Origin: Cupriavidus sp. D384
Lineage (GTDB): Bacteria > Pseudomonadota > Gammaproteobacteria > Burkholderiales > Burkholderiaceae
DNA: 64,000 bases
Assembly: GCF_001652915.1 (NCBI RefSeq)
Contig: NZ_BBQI01000099.1
Span: 112,419 to 176,418, forward strand
Reading direction: 5' to 3'
Shown one piece after another: positions 6,870-15,834 of this stretch; positions within the stretch are counted from its first letter, which is position 1; the number at the start of each line of letters is the position of its first letter. A program made the translations under genes and the position numbers. The notes beneath the pieces were generated by a model. That model ran no database searches. It worked only from the letters and a program-made list of their open reading frames with translations, and was not told the origin of the DNA.

Positions 6870-9088
6870 TAGTCGACCGTCATCGATACCTTGAACGTAC
6901 GCGGATTGCCGATATACAGCGTGCTGGCCGACGTCGACACGCCAGCCCAGTAATCCTTGTTCGCCACGTTCTCGACGGCGGCGCGCAGCGTGTAACGCAT
7001 CTGCGACGCCTTGAAGGTATAGCGCGCCCCCAGGTCGAAGCGGTTCCACGACGGCAGGGCAATCGTGTTGGTGTTGTTCGCGTACTGGCGGCCGGTCTGG
7101 ATGAAGCGGCCCGATACGGTGGCACCCGCCAGGAACGGCAGGTCGTACTCGCCGCTAAGCGTCATGGTGTAGTTCGGAATGCCAATGCCCTTCTTGCCTT
7201 CGGTCTGCGGGTTGCCGGTGTTCAGGTACTTCGAGTCGATATACGACACGCCGCCCAGCAGGCGCACGCCCCGCACCGGTTCGCCAAACACGCTGAACTC
7301 CACGCCACGGTTGCGCAGGTCCTGCAGGCCAAACACGTTGCCCTGCATGGTGGTGCCCTGCGGCTGCTCGATCTGGAAGAACGCCAGCGTCGTACCGAAC
7401 GATCCCGCGTCGTATTTCACGCCGGCCTCGTGCTGCTTCGACTTGACCGGCGCGAAGACCTCGCCACGGTTGACCGCGGTGTTGCCCGCAGTCGGGCCCT
7501 GGGCCAGGCCTTCGATGAAGTTGTAGTAGACCGACACGTTCTGCAGCGGCTTGACCACCAGGCCGAACATCGGCGAAGTGGCCGAATCACTATAGGTCGA
7601 TGTCTGGGCACCCGATGCCGTGGCGTAGCCGCGCACGTTGATCACCTGCTGGCGCACGCCGGCGGTCAGCAGCACGCGATCGTTCAGGAAGCCCAGCGTA
7701 TCGGACACCGACACGCCATTGAGGTTGGTCCGCTGCGTCACGTACGGATCGGACATATTGCCCGTGGCCGGTGCCGAGGGATAGGCAACGATCGGCGCGT
7801 TATAGAGATTGGTTGCAAACGAGCCCGAGAATTCGAAAGCCGTGGCCCTCTTCTGCTCCAGCCCTGACCAGCTCAGGTTGACCGTATGCTTGACCGGGCC
7901 GGTCACGAACCGGCCGCGTACGCCGACCTCGCCCGAGAACGTATCCTGCTCGAACGGCACGGTCAGGCGCGTTGCCGTGCCAACGCCGTTGTTGCCGACG
8001 CTCGCCCCGCTATAGCTGCCGAACTCGTTGGTGTGATGGCCGCCGAAAGCGGCATAGGCCGTCCAGTCTTTCGTGATGTCGTACTCGGCGCGGATCGTGC
8101 CGTAGATGTCTTCCAGCGAAGAATTGGTCCATGGCTGCGCGAAGTTCGTGCTGGCGGACGGCACCGGCGGCAGCGCTGTGCCGCTCAGGGTGACCGTGCT
8201 GCGGCCCTGGTAGATGCGTTGCTTCTGGTAGCCGAAATCGGCGTTCACGCGCAGGTTGTCGCCCTGGTAGTCCAGGCCCAGCGTGAACAGGCGCTGCTGG
8301 CGGCTTTCGTTGTCGATGGCCGTATCGCCACCGCGCGCCATGGCGTTCACGCGCACGCCGAATTCCTTCTTGTCGCCGAAGCGGCGGCCCACGTCGATAT
8401 GGCCGCCGGCCTGGCCGTCGCTGGTGTAGTCCAGCGTGCCCTGCGTGATCGGCGCGGCCGTGGCGTACTTGGGCACCAGGTTGATCGAGCCGCCCACGGC
8501 GGTGCCTGCGGCCGATACGCCGGTCAGGAAAGCGTTGGCGCCGCGGAACACTTCCACGCGTTCGAGCCCTTCGGTCGACGCCAGCTGGCGCGGCGCAATG
8601 CCGTAAAGGCCGTTGTAACCGAGGTCATCCGAGCTGAGCGTGAAGCCACGCACCACGAAGGTTTCGGAAAAGTTGCCGAAGCCCGAACTGACGCGAACAG
8701 CCGGATCGTCGGCCAGCACCTGTCCCACCGTGTGTGCCTGCTGGTTCTGGATCTGCTCGGCCGTGTACGACGTGACGCTGAACGGCACGTCCATGAAATC
8801 CTGGTTGCCCAGAATGCCGATGCGGCCACCGCGTGCCACCTGGCCGCCCGCATACGGCGCGGGCAGCTGGTCCGGCGAAGCCTCGCCCTTGACGGTCACC
8901 GTGGGCAGCGTCTGCTGCGCGGCGGCCGGTGCGGCTTCCTGCGCAAAGGCCAGGGATGGCAGCACCCCGGCGGCAGCCAGCGACGCGGCCAGGAAACTGA
9001 GTCGTACAGAACGGCACGAACGGGAAGAACGGGAAAAACGGGCAGCGCGTGCGGTCTGTGCAACGGCGCAAGGTACGGCATAAGACAA
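6866..9088 (-). CDS. TonB-dependent siderophore receptor
   Basis: This outer-membrane beta-barrel of 740 residues takes up a ferric siderophore using TonB energy. I chose TTG 9088 because AGGGAG lies about 7 bases upstream and a signal peptide follows (hydrophobic LSFLAASLAAAGVLPSLAFA, cleavage near AFAQE); the frame continues upstream without start signals. After the TonB-box region (QTLPTVTVKGE) comes the plug domain (GNQDFMDVPFSVTSYTAEQIQN, then ERVEVFRGANAFLTG and GGSINLVPKYA). The barrel ends with aromatic Tyr (VSMTVDY), as in outer-membrane porins. It is the last gene of the probable Fur-controlled run DUF3649 - PepSY - DUF3325 - receptor, after a 137-bp gap. The siderophore is unknown, and no biosynthesis genes are present. 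Confidence 0.92.
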   Translation of the reverse strand: MSYAVPCAVAQTARAARFSRSSRSCRSVRLSFLAASLAAAGVLPSLAFAQEAAPAAAQQTLPTVTVKGEASPDQLPAPYAGGQVARGGRIGILGNQDFMDVPFSVTSYTAEQIQNQQAHTVGQVLADDPAVRVSSGFGNFSETFVVRGFTLSSDDLGYNGLYGIAPRQLASTEGLERVEVFRGANAFLTGVSAAGTAVGGSINLVPKYATAAPITQGTLDYTSDGQAGGHIDVGRRFGDKKEFGVRVNAMARGGDTAIDNESRQQRLFTLGLDYQGDNLRVNADFGYQKQRIYQGRSTVTLSGTALPPVPSASTNFAQPWTNSSLEDIYGTIRAEYDITKDWTAYAAFGGHHTNEFGSYSGASVGNNGVGTATRLTVPFEQDTFSGEVGVRGRFVTGPVKHTVNLSWSGLEQKRATAFEFSGSFATNLYNAPIVAYPSAPATGNMSDPYVTQRTNLNGVSVSDTLGFLNDRVLLTAGVRQQVINVRGYATASGAQTSTYSDSATSPMFGLVVKPLQNVSVYYNFIEGLAQGPTAGNTAVNRGEVFAPVKSKQHEAGVKYDAGSFGTTLAFFQIEQPQGTTMQGNVFGLQDLRNRGVEFSVFGEPVRGVRLLGGVSYIDSKYLNTGNPQTEGKKGIGIPNYTMTLSGEYDLPFLAGATVSGRFIQTGRQYANNTNTIALPSWNRFDLGARYTFKASQMRYTLRAAVENVANKDYWAGVSTSASTLYIGNPRTFKVSMTVDY

Positions 9089-9225
9089 GATGACACTCCC
9101 TAAAATAAATCGATGACTCCTGCACCGCGTTTCCCACGCGGCGGACAGGCGTGACCCGTGTCCGTGAATGACGGCATCGCTCTGCCGGCGATGCTCATGG
9201 GTGTGGCTGGCGGCGCATTGGCGCC

Positions 9226-9621
9226 CTACGACGGCATGAGCCAGGGCGAAGCCACGGTCGCCGCCATGCCCACGGCGATGGACATCCGCGCCAGCCGCGG
9301 CGTGGCATGCGGCGCCCAGGAAAACGCGCCGACCACGGCCAGCGCGCCAAGGGTCAGCAAGCCGGCCCAGTAGACAATGCCAAAGGCCCAGCCTTCGGCC
9401 AGTACGCACGCGGCCAGGGCCAGCACCAGGGCAATCGAGCCCTGCCAGCGCAGCCGCGCGACCACGGCCGGTGCCGGTACGCTGCCGCGCCCGAACATGT
9501 CGGCGTGGTGGCGATCCATGGCCTGCGCAAGCCACATGAATCCGCCAATTGCGAATCCCAGGCCCGCCACGCAGGCCGGCCCGAGCGGCATCGATGCCGC
9601 CGCGTTCATCGGGACAGTCAT
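9226..9621 (-). CDS. DUF3325-type membrane protein
   Basis: This 131-residue protein has three or four hydrophobic segments (GLGFAIGGFMWLAQAMDRHH, SIALVLALAACVLAEGWAFG, AGLLTLGALAVVGAF). It matches small DUF3325 proteins found in iron-uptake operons beside PepSY membrane proteins. The AMDRHH stretch is typical as I recall it. Its ATG overlaps the stop of the upstream PepSY gene (ATGA), which implies translational coupling. Role in the inner membrane during ferric-siderophore reduction or transport is inferred from context only. Confidence 0.75.
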   Translation of the reverse strand: MTVPMNAAASMPLGPACVAGLGFAIGGFMWLAQAMDRHHADMFGRGSVPAPAVVARLRWQGSIALVLALAACVLAEGWAFGIVYWAGLLTLGALAVVGAFSWAPHATPRLARMSIAVGMAATVASPWLMPS

Positions 9622-11264
9622 TGCGACACCTCCCGCGACATCTCGCCCACGCTGGCCACCGCACGCGGTGCGGCCGCCTTGCGCGGCGCGGCGCCACGCT
9701 TGCCAAGCATCCTGGCCGCCGCACCCAGGCCGATGCCGAGCACCAGCACGGTCAGGTCAAAACCCGCGACCACGACAGGCCCATGGAACAGCGTCACGCC
9801 AAGATGGGTGGAGGTGGTCAGCGCGTTCAGCACGGGCAGCCCGGCGAACAGCGTCGCGGCCACCCACAACTGCACGCGCCACATGGCCCGCGTGGGGCGC
9901 CATTGCGCCAGCAGCGCGGCCACGGCCCAGGCGCCGAAGAATGCCTGGATCTCGGTGGCCTGACGTTGCGCCAGATCGACCGGCAGCAAACGATTGGCCC
10001 AGAAATACGCGCCGAACGCGATCGGCAGGCCCGCAATCACGCCCAGGTTGAGCGCCTCGACCAGCCGGAGGCCAAATGGCGTGCGCCCCGTCGCGGCAAT
10101 GCGTTTGGCATGGCTCTGCCGCGTCTTGACCGCCCACAGCAACGCGCCGGTCGCCACCATCAGGCAACCGGCAAGGCCGGACGCGAAGAACAGCGCGCGC
10201 AGCAGTGGCGGCGCGAAGTGCGCCACATGCAGGCCCAGCATCGTCCAGCGCGTGGCGCTGGCCGGCGCCACCTCATCGCCCAGCGTTGTCTTCCACTCAC
10301 CGGTGGGACCCTCGAAGACCACCGTGGGGGTGGCCGTGCGGAACTGGCGGCCCTCCTCGCGTGCCACGGCAACGGTGGCATTGGCCTTGTTGGGCGCCTC
10401 CACGGTCAGGCGGCGCGGTGCGGCGCCATGCCAGTGCGCCGACGCCTGCGCCAGCATCGGCCCGATCGGCGCCAGCGGCGCGGTCTCGGTGGTCGGCTTC
10501 ACGCGCGGCGCGCGGGCCGCCAGTTCGGCATTGAACGCCTGCTCGTTGCCCTTGTACACGGCCTGGATGCCCCACGGCATGTACATGAACAGCAGCGTCA
10601 CCAGCCCCGTGTAGGTGATCATCAGGTGGAACGGCAGCGCCAGCACGGCCACGGCGTTGTGCGCGTCCAGCCATGAGCGCTGTCCCTTGCGGGCGCGGAA
10701 CGTGAAGAAGTCCGCGAAGATGCGCCGGTGCGTGATAACGCCGCTGATGATCGCCACCAGCATGAACATCGAGCAGAAGCCAACGATCCAGCGCGCCCAG
10801 ATCGCGGGCATGTAGTGCAGGTCGAAGTGGAGCCGGTACAGGAATTCGCCGCCGCGCGTCTGGCGTGCGCCGGGAATCGGTTCGCCGGATGCCGCGTCGA
10901 GCGTGCGGCTTTCCAGCCGTGCGCGATTGGGCTTGCCAGCGTCCTCGGGCGTGGCCGGACGCAGCCAGAACATCGAGATGGTGGGATTGCGGTCGTCCGG
11001 CAGCGTGATAAACCAGCGCTCGGCAGCGGGTGCCTCGCGCTGCAGGTAGGCAAAGGCACGCTGGGCGGCATCGGCAGGCGGCACTTTCTGGTTCAGCGAA
11101 GCGTGGAGCTCCGGCTTCATCCAGATGGTGATCTCGTCCTTGAAATAGCTGGCGGTACCGCCGCAGAACACCAGGAACAGCACCCAGCACACCAGCAGGC
11201 CCGACCACGTATGCAGCCACGCCATCGACTGGCGCAGCCCCTGGCCGTTCTTGAGTTCGGCCAT
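9618..11264 (-). CDS. PepSY-associated membrane protein, probable siderophore-iron reductase-like
   Basis: This 548-residue inner-membrane protein has the PepSY-TM layout: a first helix (WLHTWSGLLVCWVLFLVFCGG), a large periplasmic loop, helices at about 190-225 and 245-275, a second loop, and several C-terminal helices. Histidines in or near helices (HTW, HFDLHYMP, HNAVAVLALPFHL, LGLHVAHF) resemble the haem-binding pattern of FoxB/FsrB-like reductases in siderophore operons. ATG 11264 overlaps the upstream DUF3649 stop by one base (TGATG), so earlier in-frame starts are unlikely. Ferric-siderophore reduction is inferred from family and context. Confidence 0.82.
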   Translation of the reverse strand: MAELKNGQGLRQSMAWLHTWSGLLVCWVLFLVFCGGTASYFKDEITIWMKPELHASLNQKVPPADAAQRAFAYLQREAPAAERWFITLPDDRNPTISMFWLRPATPEDAGKPNRARLESRTLDAASGEPIPGARQTRGGEFLYRLHFDLHYMPAIWARWIVGFCSMFMLVAIISGVITHRRIFADFFTFRARKGQRSWLDAHNAVAVLALPFHLMITYTGLVTLLFMYMPWGIQAVYKGNEQAFNAELAARAPRVKPTTETAPLAPIGPMLAQASAHWHGAAPRRLTVEAPNKANATVAVAREEGRQFRTATPTVVFEGPTGEWKTTLGDEVAPASATRWTMLGLHVAHFAPPLLRALFFASGLAGCLMVATGALLWAVKTRQSHAKRIAATGRTPFGLRLVEALNLGVIAGLPIAFGAYFWANRLLPVDLAQRQATEIQAFFGAWAVAALLAQWRPTRAMWRVQLWVAATLFAGLPVLNALTTSTHLGVTLFHGPVVVAGFDLTVLVLGIGLGAAARMLGKRGAAPRKAAAPRAVASVGEMSREVSQ

Positions 11265-11563
11265 CAGGCGCTCCGCAGGGCCAGCCAGCCAACGGCCAGC
11301 ACGGCGGCGGGCACGGCCAGGCCGATCCATGCGCGCCAGGCCGTATCGGCGGCAAATACCCAGATCACGGCCAGCGCAAACCACAGGAAAGACAGCAGCG
11401 TCGACGTGATGACCGCTTCGATCCGCGCCATGCCGGCCCAGTGCGCGAGCACCAGCGCCAGGCATCCCGTCGCCAATGCGGCAACGGCGTAACCGCCCAG
11501 GATGGCGGCCACTGCCCGCGAGGCAATCGCCATGCGATAGCCGATCGGAACGCCCTGCTTCAT
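11264..11563 (-). CDS. DUF3649-type small membrane protein
   Basis: This 99-residue protein has three hydrophobic segments (AAILGGYAVAALATGCLALVLA, AVITSTLLSFLWFALAVIWVFA, WIGLAVPAAVLAVGWLAL). It fits the DUF3649 proteins that lead iron-transport operons with PepSY and DUF3325 genes. It is the first gene of the run, 33-52 bp downstream of a Fur-box-like sequence. No strong ribosome site precedes ATG 11563; ATG 11533 is an alternative. Its function is unknown. Confidence 0.7.
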   Translation of the reverse strand: MKQGVPIGYRMAIASRAVAAILGGYAVAALATGCLALVLAHWAGMARIEAVITSTLLSFLWFALAVIWVFAADTAWRAWIGLAVPAAVLAVGWLALRSA

Positions 11564-11595
11564 GTTTGTACTATGCCGGAAAAAATGTAACGCAC

Positions 11596-11616
11596 ATGAT
11601 AAGCGTTCTCATCTTC
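11596..11616 (-). promoter_or_regulatory. Fur-box-like operator of the iron-uptake operon
   Basis: GATAAGCGTTCTCATCTTC (11598-11616) matches the 19-bp Fur consensus at 12 positions, counted by eye. It overlaps the inverted pair ATGA...TCAT (11596-11612). It lies just before the DUF3649 start, and the operon ends in a siderophore receptor, so iron repression by Fur is likely. Confidence 0.65.
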
Positions 11617-11749
11617 ATTGTCTTTAAAGACGTACGACAAGCCATGTTTCTGGCACAAGACATTGGCATACATGTCGCAAACGCGACAAATCCGGGCCCC
11701 TGAGCGCAGCCCCGTCCGGCCGATATTCGCACAGAGATTTCCTTCTTAA

Positions 11750-11764
11750 TTCTGCATTGCAGAA
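11750..11764 (+). promoter_or_regulatory. 15-bp palindrome, candidate IclR operator
   Basis: TTCTGCATTGCAGAA is a perfect 7-1-7 inverted repeat 20 bp upstream of the TTGACA hexamer and 110 bp before the ligase start. Its length and symmetry fit IclR-family sites, and an IclR gene is the second gene of the operon, so autoregulation is plausible. Confidence 0.5.
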
Positions 11765-11873
11765 CCATCGTTCCACCGTGCGGTTGACACTCGTCGGAAA
11801 ACGATGGGACGATGACTCACATCGAATACCGGCGATCCAAGAGTTCAACGCCGGAGCCTTACCCGGAGACATC

Positions 11874-13475
11874 ATGCGCAGTACCGCTGCACCGGCCACC
11901 CGTTCAGGGGCCGAACCCGCCTTGGCGCCGTCCGGCGCAAACACGCCCGAATCCACCACCTCCTTCGAACCCGCATTCGCCCGACTGCACCAGACCATGG
12001 CGCCCTGGGTAGCCAGCGAGCCAGACCGGATCGCGGTGATGGATGCGCACCGGGCCCTGCGCTACACGGAACTCGACGTGGCCGTTCGCGAAACAGCGAC
12101 GACGCTGTCTGAACTGGGGGTGCGCGGCGGCGACCGCGTGGTGCTGGTGACCGAAAACAGCGTGGGCTGCGCGGTGCTGCTGCTGGCGCTGAGCGCCATC
12201 GATGCCTGGTCGGTGCCGGTCAACGCGCGGCTGTCGCAGCGCGAGATTGCCAACATCGTCGAGCACGCCGGTGCGCGCGTGACGCTGTATCTGGACAACG
12301 ATTTCCCCGAAGCGCGCGAGCATGGGCTGGCGCGCGGCGCGCAGTGGGCCGACTGGACCCACGTGGGCAAGCTGCTGGTCAGCGCCATCGACGAAAGCGT
12401 GACGCCCGAACCCGTGGCAGCCGACCCGCGCCAGCAGGTGGCGGCGATGATCTACACGACGGGCACCACCGGCGCATCGAAGGCCGTGATGCTGACGCAC
12501 GCCAACCTGATGTTCATCGGCCATTCCAACCGCATGCAGTCGCGCGTGAAGCCGGGCGACCGCGTCTACGGCGTGCTGCCGATCTCGCATGTGTACGGCC
12601 TGTCGGTGCTGCTGGTGGGCCCGGTGTCCAACGGCGCCACGGTGTTCTACGAACCGCGTTTCCGCCCCGACAAGCTCGTGCGCACGCTGATCGACGATCA
12701 ACTGACGGTGCTGCACGGCGTGCCGGCCATGTACGCCAAGATCATCGAATGGGGCCGCGCGAACAACCAGTCGCTGCGCACGCCGTCGCTGCGCATGGCG
12801 CAGTCGGGCGGCGCGCCGCTGACCGCATCGCTGAAGGCCGCGTTCGAAGACGCGTTCGGTATCGTGCTGAACAATGGCTATGGCATGACCGAGACGTCGC
12901 CAACGGTCTGCCAGACGCGCGTGGAACAGCCACGCAGCGACTGCTCGGTGGGTCCGGCCGTGCCTGACGTGGAAATCCGCCTGGGCAATCCGCTGCCCGA
13001 TGGCAGTGGCGAACTGCTGGTGCGCGGGCCCAACGTGATGAAGGGCTACTACCGGCGCCCCGACCTGACCGCGCAGACCATCGACACCGATGGCTGGCTG
13101 CATACCGGCGATCTGGCGCGCATCGATGCCGACGGCGCCGTGTCGATCGTCGGCCGGTCAAAGGAAATCATCATCCATTCGGGCTTCAACGTGTACCCGG
13201 AGGAAGTGGAGCAGTCGCTCAATGCCTTCCCGGCGGTGCTGCAGTCGGCCGTGGTTGGGCGCGCGGTGGAAGGCAACGAGGAAGTGATCGCGTTTGTGGA
13301 AGTCCGCGGCGGCATGACGCTGGACGAAGCCGCACTGCGGGCCTTCCTGCGCGAGCAGCTGTCGCCCTACAAGATTCCCGCCGAAATCCGCACGGTGTCG
13401 CAGCTGCCTGCCGCACCGTCTGGCAAGATCCTCAAGGCCCGCCTGCGCGAGCAGCTGGCGGCCGGCAACGTGTGA
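11874..13475 (+). CDS. AMP-dependent acyl-CoA synthetase/ligase
   Basis: This 533-residue ligase activates a carboxylic acid as acyl-AMP and then acyl-CoA. ATG 11874 follows GGAG (11865-11868). Motifs in order are the phosphate loop YTTGTTGASKAVMLTH, the GYGMTE acyl-adenylate motif, WLHTGDLARID, GRSKEIIIHSGFNVYPEEVE and the catalytic-lysine region PSGKILKARL. The proline-rich first 30 residues are probably disordered. It is translationally linked to the IclR gene downstream (4-base overlap). The acid is not evident from sequence; IclR partners often point to aromatic or dicarboxylic acids. Confidence 0.88.
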   Translation: MRSTAAPATRSGAEPALAPSGANTPESTTSFEPAFARLHQTMAPWVASEPDRIAVMDAHRALRYTELDVAVRETATTLSELGVRGGDRVVLVTENSVGCAVLLLALSAIDAWSVPVNARLSQREIANIVEHAGARVTLYLDNDFPEAREHGLARGAQWADWTHVGKLLVSAIDESVTPEPVAADPRQQVAAMIYTTGTTGASKAVMLTHANLMFIGHSNRMQSRVKPGDRVYGVLPISHVYGLSVLLVGPVSNGATVFYEPRFRPDKLVRTLIDDQLTVLHGVPAMYAKIIEWGRANNQSLRTPSLRMAQSGGAPLTASLKAAFEDAFGIVLNNGYGMTETSPTVCQTRVEQPRSDCSVGPAVPDVEIRLGNPLPDGSGELLVRGPNVMKGYYRRPDLTAQTIDTDGWLHTGDLARIDADGAVSIVGRSKEIIIHSGFNVYPEEVEQSLNAFPAVLQSAVVGRAVEGNEEVIAFVEVRGGMTLDEAALRAFLREQLSPYKIPAEIRTVSQLPAAPSGKILKARLREQLAAGNV

Positions 13476-14323
13476 GCAGCCTCATGGAAGATACCCTGAC
13501 CGACCTCGTGGACGCCCCGGACACCGGCACGGCGCCGGCACGAAAGGACAATCGCAAGGAAGACCGCCATTTCGTCACCGCGCTGGCGCGTGGGCTCGAC
13601 GTGCTGGCCTGCTTCCGCGCGTTCGACGCCGAACTCGGCAATGCCGAACTGGCGCAGCGTTGCGGCCTGCCCAAGTCGACCATTTCGCGGTTGACCCACA
13701 CGCTGACCGAACTCGGCTACCTGCAGGCACTGACCGACCCCGTGCGCTATCGCCTGGGCAGCTCGGCACTGGCACTGGCGCCTGCCGGGCAGGAAGGCGC
13801 CGACGTGCTGTCGGTGGCCAAGCCATTCATGCGCGAGCTGGCCGAATTGTCGCAGGGCGTGGCGTCGCTGATCGTGCGCGACCGCGGCCGCATGCTGATC
13901 TACGAAAACTGCCAGTCCGAGAGCTACCTGACGCTGCGGGTGCCGGTGGGCAGCCGGGTTTCGGGCCTGACCACCGCGGCGGGCCGCGCGTATCTGCTGG
14001 CCCTGTCGCCCGCCGAACAGCGCCAGGCACTGACCGCATTCCGCGCCGACGACAAGGTCAGCGCCACGCAGGCCGAAGGCATCCTGTCGATCTGCCGCGA
14101 CGAACAGCGCCGGCTGGGCTGCACGACATCGTTCGGAGAATGGCTGCCCGATATCAACTCGATTGCGCTGGCGTTCCGTCCGGGCTCGTCGCTGCCGCCG
14201 ATGACGCTGAGCTGCAGCGGCCCCAACGCCCTGGTGCCGCCCGCCCACCTGCTGGAAAAGGTCCGGCCGCTGCTGCAGCAGCACATCCGGGGCATCGAGG
14301 CGGCGCTGGGCGTGGCCGCCTGA
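13472..14323 (+). CDS. IclR-family transcriptional regulator
   Basis: This 283-residue regulator has an N-terminal winged helix (ALARGLDVLACFRAF, then NAELAQRCGLPKSTISRLTHTLTELGYL) and a C-terminal IclR effector domain (VASLIVRDRGRMLIYENCQS; SGLTTAAGRAYLLAL). Its GTG start overlaps the ligase stop by 4 bases (GTGA); ATG 13484 is an alternative. It probably controls its own operon through the palindrome at 11750-11764. The effector is likely the ligase substrate or product, which is inference. Confidence 0.88.
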   Translation: MSSLMEDTLTDLVDAPDTGTAPARKDNRKEDRHFVTALARGLDVLACFRAFDAELGNAELAQRCGLPKSTISRLTHTLTELGYLQALTDPVRYRLGSSALALAPAGQEGADVLSVAKPFMRELAELSQGVASLIVRDRGRMLIYENCQSESYLTLRVPVGSRVSGLTTAAGRAYLLALSPAEQRQALTAFRADDKVSATQAEGILSICRDEQRRLGCTTSFGEWLPDINSIALAFRPGSSLPPMTLSCSGPNALVPPAHLLEKVRPLLQQHIRGIEAALGVAA

Positions 14324-14370
14324 CGCCTGAATACCTGAAAGGCCAAAACGACGGCATTGCCGCCGCGCGT

Positions 14371-14865
14371 TCAGCGTGACGGCGGGTCGCCGTCGTCATC
14401 ACGCTGTTCCGGCGGCAGCTTCCTGGTCAGCCTGCCGTCGAAGCGTGCGTGCAGGCTGTTCTCCAGCCTGCCGCCGAGCCGCAGCAACAGCATGCCCAGC
14501 GTGAGCGCCATCACCACGATCGCGTAATAGCCGGCACCCGATGCCGCGCCCAGGATGGCCGCCAGCCAGATGCCCGCCGCCGTGGTCAGCCCCTGCGGCC
14601 GGTCATGTACGCCGTGCCGGGCAATCACGCCTACGCCCAGGAAACCCACCCCGGTCAGCAGACCCTGCAGCACGCGCGACATGGCATCGGCCGGGTGCCC
14701 GTTGAGTGTCACCACGCAGACGGCCGTGGCGGCGCCCAACGCCACCAGCCCCAGCGTGCGCATGCCGGCCGCCTTGCCGTGCAGGTTGCGGTCCAGGCCG
14801 ATGATGGCGCCCGCGGCAAGCCCGCCCGACAGGCGCCAGAAGAGTTCCAGGGAGAATTGGTCCAT
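14371..14865 (-). CDS. MgtC/SapB-family membrane protein
   Basis: This 164-residue protein has four or five hydrophobic helices. The family signature is clear: GAIIGLDRNLHGKAAGMRTLGLVALGAA at the N-terminus and GLLTGVGFLGVGVIARHGVHDRPQGLTTAAGIWLAAILG in the middle. MgtC-type proteins influence magnesium homeostasis and F-ATPase activity in other bacteria. Here only the membrane domain is present, followed by a charged tail, with no C-terminal ACT-like domain. It is convergent with the IclR gene and stands alone. Confidence 0.85.
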   Translation of the reverse strand: MDQFSLELFWRLSGGLAAGAIIGLDRNLHGKAAGMRTLGLVALGAATAVCVVTLNGHPADAMSRVLQGLLTGVGFLGVGVIARHGVHDRPQGLTTAAGIWLAAILGAASGAGYYAIVVMALTLGMLLLRLGGRLENSLHARFDGRLTRKLPPEQRDDDGDPPSR

Positions 14866-14957
14866 GTCGGCTAGCTTAGCGCGTGACGCGTCGACATGAC
14901 AGCCGGGATTGCCGTACGATGCGAGTTCACCCGCCCTCGTCCCACGGAACCGTTTCC

Positions 14958-15326
14958 ATGCCCCATCTGATTGTTGAAATCACCGAAAACACGCGCCTGA
15001 CCTGCTCTCCCGAGGAATTGCTGGACGAAGCGAATGCCGCGTTGCTGTCGAGCGGCCAGTTCCAGGAGCCCGACATCAAGTCGCGCTGCGTCACGCTGTC
15101 GACGTTCCGCCAGGGCACGGAACCAGCCGATCGCGCCTTCGTCCATGCCACGCTGCAGATCCTGGACGGCCGCGAACAGGCCGTGCGCAAGCAATTGGGC
15201 GAACTGGTGGTGAATGCGATTTCGGAAATGGTGCGTCCAGGCGCGCCGGGGCAGACCGTGCAGGTCACGGTAAACGTCGTGGAAATGGAGCGGGCGACGT
15301 TCTCGAAACAGATTATCGGGGGCTGA
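14958..15326 (+). CDS. 5-carboxymethyl-2-hydroxymuconate isomerase family (tautomerase)
   Basis: This 122-residue protein matches CHMI (HpaF-type) tautomerases of about 120-126 residues. The start ATG 14958 gives MPHLIVE, which places the catalytic N-terminal proline directly after the initiator Met. The C-terminal VQVTVNVVEMERATFSKQ fits the family. CHMI isomerises 5-carboxymethyl-2-hydroxymuconate in homoprotocatechuate breakdown. No other hpa gene is nearby, so a different small keto-enol substrate is equally possible. Confidence 0.8.
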   Translation: MPHLIVEITENTRLTCSPEELLDEANAALLSSGQFQEPDIKSRCVTLSTFRQGTEPADRAFVHATLQILDGREQAVRKQLGELVVNAISEMVRPGAPGQTVQVTVNVVEMERATFSKQIIGG

Positions 15327-15443
15327 ATATCCGGCGCGATTGCCGGTTGAAGTGGGGATGGCCGATGTCACGCACGCCGATCCTGACCTAAGCTGAAACC
15401 TCTGGCAGGCCACGCCGGCCGCCGGTCACCGAGAGACATCGCC

Positions 15444-15683
15444 ATGGACACCCCCTTCCACCAGTTTTCCGACCTCTTCGCACAGCTTGGCCTGCCGTCC
15501 GACGAGGCCAGCATCCGGGCCTTTATCGGCAAGCATTCGCCGCTTCCGGAAAATGTCGATCTCTGGGACGCACCCTTCTGGACGCCCGCACAGGCCACGC
15601 TGCTGCGCGACGAGATCGTCGAGGATGCCGACTGGGCCGAGGCCGTCGACCAGCTCAACCTGGCCCTGCGCGCGCCCGCCTGA
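15444..15683 (+). CDS. DUF2789-type small protein
   Basis: This 79-residue acidic protein resembles DUF2789 (about 75 residues). The typical opening is HQFSDLFAQLGLPSDEASIRAFI, followed by LPENVDLWDAPFWTPAQATLLRDEI. Function is unknown. It stands alone, 117 bp after the tautomerase gene. Confidence 0.75.
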   Translation: MDTPFHQFSDLFAQLGLPSDEASIRAFIGKHSPLPENVDLWDAPFWTPAQATLLRDEIVEDADWAEAVDQLNLALRAPA

Positions 15684-15834
15684 GCCGTGCCGCGCGCGAG
15701 CGGCACGTAGAGCCTTGGTCCGATGGACGGGAGCGCGGGATCGGCGCTACCATGGGCTCATCCACCATCCAGGTGATTGCGACCTGCCACCCGCCGCCTT
15801 GCGGCGGGCGTGCCAGTACGCCACGGAGATATCC

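Larger units (their letters stand above)
11564..11873. other. Divergent intergenic region, iron operon versus acyl-CoA ligase
   Basis: This gene-free region holds the Fur-box-like site on the left, a 15-bp palindrome at 11750-11764 in the middle and a TTGACA hexamer (11784-11789) that could be the -35 of the rightward ligase-iclR pair. No clear -10 was identified. Confidence 0.5.

Noticed and set aside
9089..9724. N-terminal extension of the TonB receptor frame
   Set aside because: It would precede the signal peptide, overlap the DUF3325 gene in another frame and lacks a ribosome site; TTG 9088 with AGGGAG explains the start.
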